Source: Castor canadensis | Taxonomy: Eukaryota > Chordata > Mammalia > Rodentia > Castoridae | Direction: 5' to 3' | Assembly (NCBI RefSeq): GCF_047511655.1 | Contig: NC_133401.1 | Location: forward strand, 15,594,001 to 15,658,000 | Length of the DNA: 64,000 bases | Part shown: piece by piece, positions 56,882 through 64,000 of the stretch | How positions within the stretch are numbered: position 1 is the first letter of the stretch | Layout: each line of letters opens with the position of its first letter | Notes under the pieces: generated by a model | The model's database searches: none | What the model was told of the DNA's origin: nothing | What the model saw: the letters and a program-made list of their open reading frames with translations, nothing else | Made by a program: the position numbers and the translations under genes

Positions 56882-59024
56882 AAATTCCTCACATGCACTG
56901 ATATTAGATGAGGCTGTTGCCACTCACATGGAGGATTAACACAGGACAGGATTTTAGTTAGGACTTCACTAGAATATCAGATGAAGAAAAGAAAATTGCT
57001 TAGAATCCTTCATTCTAAAATAAATGGACCTGGCTCCTTTCAGAGGTCAGCAAACATGCCATTGCCATTGTGACCTGGGTACATAGCAACATCTTTTACA
57101 AAGTAAAAAAGTCAGAGCTAGACATGGCTTGTGGGTATTGTGAATACCCCAACGTGCTTCCACGAAGCTCAAATCATTCTAGAAGACCTAGGAAGAAACT
57201 TACATGTAGAGAGGCAAGGGACAAAGCAGTGGTCAGATGGAGGAACCACCATTGTCTGAGGTCATTGTCCTTAGAGGGTCAGGAAGCTACAAAGGGCAGA
57301 GTGTGTAAAGCTACAAACTGCTAGTGTGGCTTAGTGAGAAAGAAATGCTGAGGAACCAAAATAAGAATAATGAGATCTAAAAAAATATGGAGAATGACTT
57401 CTTCAATTTGAAGATAAGGTTAGTTCATCCTAAGACTTGGGGTCAGGGGATATATTAAATAATTCATATGAATAAAACTGTGATTTCTGTGTCCTACTAT
57501 TAACATGTGGATATGGATATGGAAACATTCTGTATGAGTAGCACTAGCCAAACCCTAAATTTGACCTTGGGATGGGTGAAAGCGCCTCAGGTCCTTAGAC
57601 TACACTGGTTGTGCATATGGTTTGAGTTTGAGGGGTCACGCTCAGTGAACGTCTCCGTGATTCATCCCGGTATGTCTGGGAATGGTGGTGAAGAGTGGGT
57701 GTGGGGAATTCTCCTCCTTATTCAGCAATGCCTGCCTACTGCTCACAGAACCTCTGAGTGAGATCACAGAAGATAGAAGTGGAGGAGGAGTTACTGACAA
57801 TGAACCCCTAGAAGGGAAGGGGCCAGCTCTGCCTCCTAAAATAGCATCTGTTGCTGGAAGTTGGGTAATTTTCTCCTCTTGGACTGAATCTTTTAGTGCA
57901 CCTGTGAGGTTTCTATGGACCTGAGCTCCTGGGAATTTCCCCTGGTGCTTGGTGTGTCACAGAATGTTCCAGAAACATTCAACTCCCCAGTGTTATTCCA
58001 ATCTGTTTCATGCTCCATTGAAGCTGTCTTTAGCAGAAGGATGGATAGCTTTTATGTTTTTCTCCATTAGGAGATGATTTGTATGGAAAAGTCAATGAAC
58101 TGTTCAATTTTGACTGAAATAGGATTACATGTGTGACACAGAAAATGGAGATGAGTAAGAGAGGAAATTCAAGTCCTAGGTGAGGAAGAATCTAGTTCAG
58201 CAGATCAGTCATTGGGATCTGGTGCTGGATGGGGGCTCTGCTGATGAGAGAAACACAAGGAGGGCTCTTGGATTTCAGTACATTTGGGCCAGACATAGAA
58301 AAAATAAATATTTTTCCAACTCTAAGCTTATTACTGTGCTTAGATTTATTAATTTTTATTAGCTTATATTAATTGTATGAAGCATTTTATTGTGATGTTT
58401 GTATGCATGCATATAATACACTTTGGTTCATTTTCCCCACTCTATTACTCTTTCTTATCCCTCCTCTCTCATTTAAAACAGTTTGTATTATACTATTTTC
58501 ATACATAGATATGAAGTACTTAATGTTTTGAAAGAACATACTTGAAAGTTTTGTAAACAACACAAAGAATGACATTTACAAACTCCCCATTGTATTTCTT
58601 TTTTGCTCCCTTGCATTCCTTTCCTCTGCTCCTCCATCCTTTTTTCATGAGCCTCTCCTGTCTTTTGTGTCATTACCCCCATTTTCCTCCCCTTTGTGCA
58701 TTCTTTCTTCCACCCACCACCCATCCATCCATTCCTACATTCTCTTCATTCCTTCATTTTACAATAAAATTATTGAGTAAGCACACTTAAAAATTCAGCT
58801 AAGATGAAACTGCAAAGGAATTCTAATTTTTAAAAATACATGCAAAAGGACTGAATTCAAATACTCTCCCAAGAGTCTCAAAAAGAGCATGACCAAATGA
58901 GCAATCAGTATTTAACTCAGTAATAAGAATTCAACACTATTGACAAAATTCCTCAATGTAAGGAAGAAAGCACAACAATCCAATAGGAAACAAGAAATGT
59001 TATAAGTGTATGAATAGGTTTTCA
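56882..59024. other. Intergenic stretch without recognised gene
   Basis: About 56,900-58,380 appears mostly unique, with short open frames that lack motifs or support. From 58,380 to 58,790 the + strand is pyrimidine-rich and resembles a reversed L1 3' UTR. Confidence 0.5.
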
Positions 59025-59345
59025 GCCAGTGGTTGTGCCTCACACCTGTAATCCTGGGTACTTGGGAGAAGAAATCTTGAGCATCATGGTTGCAGTCCAG
59101 CCTAGGGAAAAAGTTTGGAAAACCCCCATTTCTTCCAATAAAAACTGAGCATGGTGGTGTACAAGTATCATCCCAGCTACATGGGAAGCTCACTCAGTGG
59201 AATTTCAGTCCTGGGCCAACCTTTGCATAAATGTGAGACCCTATTCCCAAAACAACTAAAGCAAAAAGGGTTGGGGACATGGTTAAAGTGGTAGAGCACT
59301 TGCACAGCAAACACAGGCCTGAAATTAATTACCAGTACTACCAAA
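59025..59345 (+). repeat. Dimeric SINE pair
   Basis: Two 7SL-like heads (59,025 and 59,145) precede one tRNA-like arm ('gtagagcacttgcacagcaa'). Confidence 0.7.
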
Positions 59346-59680
59346 AAAGACAACATTTTTATTGGTACATGCTGTGGCCTCAAAAAGTAGAATATATGCA
59401 ATATTTTGTGACTAATACATTATTATATTCCACACTGAAAATAAAGGTAATAGAATCTCATGGTCAGATATGTAACTAGCATCATTTTTAACAATCTAAA
59501 TTTAAAATATGAGAGAAATGAACAATAAGAAAGACAGGAAAGGGCTGATATAATGAGATAAAATGCTTTAAAATTCAAGTGTTCAGTCAACATAAATGTA
59601 GGAATCAGGAAATTAGTTTGATACTAGAAATAATATTTTCAATTTAAAACAAAGTAAATATGCTATGTGCTGGTTTGAAG
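59346..59680. other. AT-rich flank of the second provirus
   Basis: No feature is recognised. Confidence 0.5.
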
Positions 59681-60180
59681 TGTTGTGGGCCGGTGTCGAG
59701 GGTCCTTGCCTTCACAAGCCAGAGAACTGGCTCGTGAGGCAGCTGATTAATTGAGAGCCAAAGCCGGTACACAAAGTGGGATTTATTAGAGAGAAAGGAA
59801 AGGCTACAGCTGGAGCAGTGCTGTGGAGCCTGGAAACCAGTAGCTCGCTGCTCAGGTGAAGGCTGGGCTTTTATGGACGTTTTAACTCTGGGTTTGGGTA
59901 AGCATTAGGTGGGCTGTTTTCATTGGCCATGGATTTGTATGGATGAACTGGTCTGTTTGCCCTTTATGGGGAGGGGGAATCAATCTTGAGAGCATTTTGC
60001 TCATCAGTCGGGTGGCAGATCTATCAGACCCTGTATCTCCTCTTCAGGGTGCAGAAATGCAGACTTACAACTCCTTCTCAGGATGGAGCAATCACAGTGC
60101 TCTCCATGGGGGGATGGAGAGCACTCATCCCCCCATCTGCCTTAGGTCTCCAGACCCAAAAAAGTCTCCCCTCTGAGACA
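59681..60180 (-). repeat. 3' LTR of the second provirus
   Basis: The + strand begins TGTTGTGGG and the proposed other end is ACA at 60178-60180, giving 500 bp. A reversed AATAAA lies at 59782-59787 and a reversed CATAAAAG TATA-like box at about 59868-59875. A perfect 12-bp inverted repeat sits in U3 (60096-60125). The U3 edge is inferred. Confidence 0.75.
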
Positions 60181-60215
60181 AGTACCCACCTGCTGTTGGG
60201 GAAAGGGGCTATGAC

Positions 60216-60470
60216 TCACCTAGCTTCTTCATGCTGACAATGGGGTGACAGGGGAATGGGGTGGTGGTACTTGTCTGAGGCATTGATCCATGTAGTCTCC
60301 AGGTGCCCCTGATAGAATGGGATGGAGTGCTTGGATGTAGGCAGAGGTGAGTATTCCTTGACTAAGAGCTGGAGTTTGATCCATTGGACCTGTTGAGATA
60401 TGAATCTGGAGACAGCATTTATTATGCAAGACCCAAATAGGAATATTAGTAGGAGCATAAAAAGGGATCT
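60216..60470 (-). pseudogene. env: Env transmembrane anchor and cytoplasmic tail remnant
   Basis: The - strand frame 60,458 to 60,216 begins with a leucine/isoleucine-rich membrane segment followed by Gly-Ser-Cys-Ile-Ile-Asn. A charged cytoplasmic tail then ends at TGA 60216-60218, just before the LTR. This is the C-terminal end of a gammaretroviral TM protein. The surface subunit and the TM ectodomain are absent. Confidence 0.82.
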
Positions 60471-61250
60471 GGCAAAATCCTGTAACTCCCAAGAAAGCTC
60501 TAAGCTACATTATGGTCTGGGGGAGTGGGAAATGGAGGATTTTGTTGATTCACTCCTGACTAAGGAAGTGAGTCTGTCCCTTTAAGACCACACCTAGGTA
60601 GGTGACCTGAGGGAGGCATAATTGAGCCTTTTCCTTAGGGACATTGTATCCAGAAAGTTTAAAAGGACTCAGTTGCCCTGCAGATGAGGGCCTCTGTGAA
60701 GTCAGACTCTGTGAAGATGACTGTGAAGAAGTCAGTCATCACCATATTGAAGAAGGGTGGCCTCTGGGTAGTGCCAACCTAACAAGTCGCTGGTTAGGGC
60801 CTGTCCAAAAAGATGAGGGCTGTCTCTAAACCCTTGTGGCAAAACTGTCCAAGTCAGTTGCTGTGAATAATTTGTGGGGTCTTCAAAGGCAAACAGGGGC
60901 TGACTGTCAGGATGCAGAGGAATGCAAAAGAAAGCGTCCTTTAAATCTAGTACAGAGTAATATTGGGCTTTTGAGGGTGTTTGAGCCAATAGAGTAGAGG
61001 GATTGGGAACAGTCAGGTGGAGGGGAACACTGCTTCATTAATGAGCTGGAAGTCTTGAACCAACCTCCATTTGTATGACCCCTTATGGACATCAAGAATA
61101 GGAGTATTGTAAGAGCTGGAGCAACTAATTAGCAGCCCTTGTTTTTATAAGGAATTTATGATAGGTAAGAGGCCTTGTCATTCCTCAGGCTTGAGGGGAT
61201 ACTGTTTTTGATGTGATCTTTGAGTTTTATTTGAATTAGGGGTGCTGCTC
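60471..61250 (-). pseudogene. pol: Reverse transcriptase remnant, truncated in the thumb
   Basis: Fingers sequence is followed by the palm with the first catalytic Asp motif (open 60,989 to 60,732) and the catalytic box Tyr-Gly-Asp-Asp at 60735-60746, where Val is more usual at the second position. A TGA at 60732-60734 follows directly. Thumb sequence continues to about 60,475 and then switches without spacer to Env tail sequence. A tryptophan expected between Glu and Asp in the palm also appears lost. Confidence 0.85.
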
Positions 61251-61254
61251 TGGC

Positions 61255-61625
61255 TCACCTTACAGTCATCTCATCAGTCCACACTGTGGGATCTACTTAT
61301 TCCTGAAGGAGGGGGCCACAGAGCTAGTCACCTGGGGGGAGGAGAATTTGAGCCTTTAGTTAAGATAGTAAATCATGTTCCAGCAGGGGCACTGGAGTCT
61401 CAGGAACTATGAGGAAAGAGTGACAAGAGCAGGCCATAGGCCAGGTAAAGTAATGCCCTAAGTGCTGGCCAGATCTGCCCCAAACAATAAACTTGTCATT
61501 GTACCAGGGACTGGGAGAGAATGGTAAGACAGAGAAACAGGCTCCACTGTCTAGGAGGAAAATGACCTTTCACTTCTCTACCATTATGGTTACCTGAGGC
61601 TCCTTAACATTGATGTTAAGAAGTG
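61255..61625 (-). pseudogene. pro: Protease remnant, second provirus
   Basis: The - strand shows the aspartic-protease start with an Asp-Ser-Gly active site (complement of 61543-61551), a variant known from some retroviral proteases. The frame carries stops. It lies between nucleocapsid and reverse transcriptase as expected. Confidence 0.7.
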
Positions 61626-61649
61626 GAGCCTGGAAAAGGAGGCCCCAGG

Positions 61650-63071
61650 ACCCATCAATCCAAAGAAGGTGGCACCCTGCCTTTCATCTGAAGACAGGGG
61701 CACTTAGACCTCCAGTGGTTACCTTTGCAGAGAGGGCAGGGTCCCAGTGGGGGCTGGGGCTGTCTCCTGAATCCCCTTTTGGGCATTCTCTGCACAAGTG
61801 CCCCTCTTGTCCACAATAGTAGCAGGCTTGGGATGTAGGCCTCCATCAAGTGGGACACTCCCTAAGAGCTGCGATGAGGTCATGGTGTCTTCTATCCTTT
61901 TCCTTCTTGTCCCAGTTATAGTATACAGACATGGCTAGTTGCATTAGTTGTCCAATGATTTTCCCCTTCAGCCACAGACTTTTGAAGTTTTCTATGGATA
62001 TCTGGGGCTGACTGAGTTAGAATTTATCTTTGAGGAGAACCTCTCCCACCTGTGACTCTGGGCCCGCTGTGGTATGCTTTCTGATAGCATCCTTAAGATG
62101 CTATAGAAAGGTAAGGGGGTTTTCCTCAGAGCCTTGTTTTACTACAGTCATCTGTGAATAGTTTAGAGGTTTGACTTTGGCCCTTTTTAGCCCTTCCACT
62201 GTAAGATGGATGAAGTGATGTCAACACCATTTATCCTCCCCACCATTTTTATTCCAATATGTATCTGCCAAGGGGATTGCCTGTGCTCCTGTGGGTATAG
62301 GCACATTTATTCCCTCACTTTCAGGTGCCATAGGTATTGGGGCTCATTGTAGATGGTAATCATTTACAACCTGAGTGGCCTGGGCCAGAACCTATTGCTT
62401 TTCGATGAGGAAAGTCTGGTCTAGTAGAAGCATAATATCCTTTCATGCCAATGCAAAGGTTTGGATCACAGAGATAAAGACTTGGATGTATTGGTCTGGG
62501 GCATCAATATAGCTACCCAGATCTTTTTAAATCTTCCTTAGATCTGATAATCAGAAGGGAACATAGACTCGCCCTGTTCTTACCATTGCCTGTTGAAGAG
62601 GGGAACATCCATTAGGAGGTTCTGAATATTGGGGTGACTTAGAAGATAGGGCACAGGGTGGGGCAGTATGGATGGGGGCCTTGTCACTGGTAAGGGGTTT
62701 TTCTTGTCCTCCTTCCCCATGTTTATCCTGTGGCTTACAAAAAATGTCCAGTGTTTTAGTATCTAGATAGCAATTATGGAGCCATTCTGAGTGGTCTCGG
62801 AGATAAAAGAAAAGCTGTATATAGGGGACCTCAGTCCACTTTTTCTCCTTTTTACAGAAAAGTCTGATTGGAGCATTGTATTATAACTTAAGGAACCCTG
62901 TGAAGGCCACTTCTCTTGGTCACTGAAGAGATACTGAAGTCAGGCCTCAGTACAAAGGAAGATGAGGGTTTTTTTTTCTTGAGATTCAATGTCCTTCCAA
63001 CATTTCAATAGACAGGCCAGAAGAGACCACTTGGGTACTGAGGCCAGAAGACTGGAAGGGGCAGGTCCCAT
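61650..63071 (-). pseudogene. gag: Broken gag, second provirus
   Basis: A candidate start at 63071 encodes Met-Gly, fitting N-terminal myristoylation. Matrix-like sequence follows (about 63,071-62,760), then a linker and capsid. The major homology region is near 62,090-62,150. Two zinc knuckles follow: CX2CX4HX4C (61783-61824) and a shorter CX2CX3HX4C (61700-61738). Several frames must be combined to follow it, so it is not translatable as a whole. Confidence 0.8.
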
Positions 63072-64000
63072 TTACATAAACTTGTCAGACTCCCCTTTTA
63101 TCAGTGTTCTTACTGGTGATCAGACCTAATTAATGAGAGCAGGCATAAAGGAAGTCTCATGACTTCCTTCTCGCCATCCATGACCAGGACCGAAGGGAGT
63201 GACTGGTCAGATTAGGTCACCTGACTGGTGCAGTGAGAGGAAAAAAAAACTCTAGGATCCTGCCTTTTAGCTAACAGCAGGCAGCCTCTTTAACAAAGAG
63301 CCTCACCTGTAAGGTTAGAAAAGGGCATTCAGAGGGAGTCCCAGGGCAATCATAGTGCCACAAGGGATGACTAGTGTTAATATTTGGAGAAAACAATTTT
63401 TTATGCTGAGACCAAAAGTATAGGAAATTTTAAACTAGAAGTTTAAAGACCAATGTCCATTTTGCTGTTTCTGCAAAGTTACATTAGTGCTTTTGGGGAT
63501 CATAACCTTGAGATAAGAATTGACTTCCAAGGACTGAGTCAATCAGGCCCCAGGCCTGAGGTGGAGCTGAGAACAGGTCTTTGCAAAGCTCAGCTGTCCT
63601 CCCCCATGCCCAGGATGAGTGATCCCATCTGCCCAGACCCGACCCACTGCCCCTACCCCTTCCCTATGTACACACACCTGTACACATTTATTTTTCCTCT
63701 CATCCCTTTTAGGGGGAGTGCCAGCGGGTTGCAGCCGCTGCCATGTATGTCTGGTGGCTTTGGATGCGTGCTGGGCCCTTTCTATGGATTACTTTAGCTT
63801 ATACTGCTGCATCCAGGGGCTGGCAACCCTGTGCATGAGCATGCCTGTTTGTTTTCCCTCCTCCCCCCCTCCCCATGGAGGTGGAGTTAGGGCGTGAGTG
63901 TGTGGCATGGCCTCAGTTTTTCTGAAGGTGGCTTTGCCTCCACTGGCACCTAGCAGCTGATTTAAAGGTGCTTTGGACGTGGGCATGACAAATTAGGTGT
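63072..64000 (-). other. Leader region of the second provirus and unassigned sequence
   Basis: A candidate retroviral splice donor (reverse complement CCTTACAG|GTGAGG) lies near 63,305. The remainder shows no gene and no clear copy of the LTR at 59,681. Confidence 0.4.

Larger units (their letters stand above)
59681..64000 (-). mobile_element. Second class I provirus, - orientation, large internal deletion
   Basis: On the - strand the order is gag start (63,071), capsid, two nucleocapsid knuckles, protease, reverse transcriptase, then directly the Env transmembrane tail and a 3' LTR. RNase H, integrase and nearly all of Env are missing. The gammaretrovirus-type major homology region, zinc knuckles and Env tail place it in class I. 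Its sequence differs from the first provirus, so it is a distinct family. The leader (63,072-64,000) has no LTR-like match, so the 5' LTR probably lies beyond the window. Confidence 0.88.

Noticed and set aside
57070-57924. Possible small genes in the 57-58 kb stretch
   Set aside because: Short frames without recognisable domains, splice logic or promoter; left as intergenic.

Overview
This window is nuclear DNA from a rodent-like mammal. It holds one intact protein-coding gene in a landscape dominated by transposons. The many dimeric SINEs, with a 7SL/B1-like arm joined to a tRNA/ID-like arm, together with B1 and ID monomers and a distinctive LINE-1 family, point to a rodent outside the mouse/rat lineage. 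A beaver or kangaroo-rat type (Castorimorpha) is my best guess, inferred from SINE style only. There are no prokaryotic genes, CRISPR arrays or structural RNA genes.

The gene is a KRAB C2H2 zinc-finger repressor on the + strand that I recognise as ZNF235 (mouse Zfp93 type). A CpG-rich promoter lies at about 13.67-14.46 kb, with a ZNF143-type site next to an ETS site. The coding exons are 15135-15149, 17703-17847, 18784-18867 and 35051-37008. They join in phase to give 733 residues: KRAB-A, KRAB-B, a linker, one isolated finger and a 15-finger array. The KRAB-A exon carries an in-frame 18-bp tandem duplication that also duplicates its splice acceptor. Decayed zinc-finger remnants follow the stop codon.

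Region by region: 1-6919 is a defective class I (gammaretrovirus-like) provirus in + orientation, missing its 5' end and ending in a 3' LTR with three RFX X-box-like palindromes. 6920-13640 is mostly antisense old L1 with a MaLR-like LTR and a solo LTR. 13.7-37.5 kb is ZNF235; its last intron (16.2 kb) is packed with antisense L1s, including one of about 6 kb. 37.5-42.6 kb is SINE-rich intergenic DNA. 42.6-48.0 kb is an old sense L1 interrupted by a 3.4-kb internally deleted L1 with a perfect 12-bp target-site duplication. 48.1-59.7 kb contains LTR-like sequence, another sense L1, a solo LTR, a 5'-truncated L1 with a 17-bp target-site duplication, and a stretch with no recognisable gene. 59,681-64,000 is a second class I provirus in - orientation with a large internal deletion fusing reverse transcriptase to the Env tail.

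Nothing here looks like a wholly new biological system. The most informative items are the KRAB-exon duplication, the RFX-like array in the proviral LTR, the internally deleted L1, and the RT-Env tail junction. All retroviral genes are broken by stops, frameshifts or deletions.
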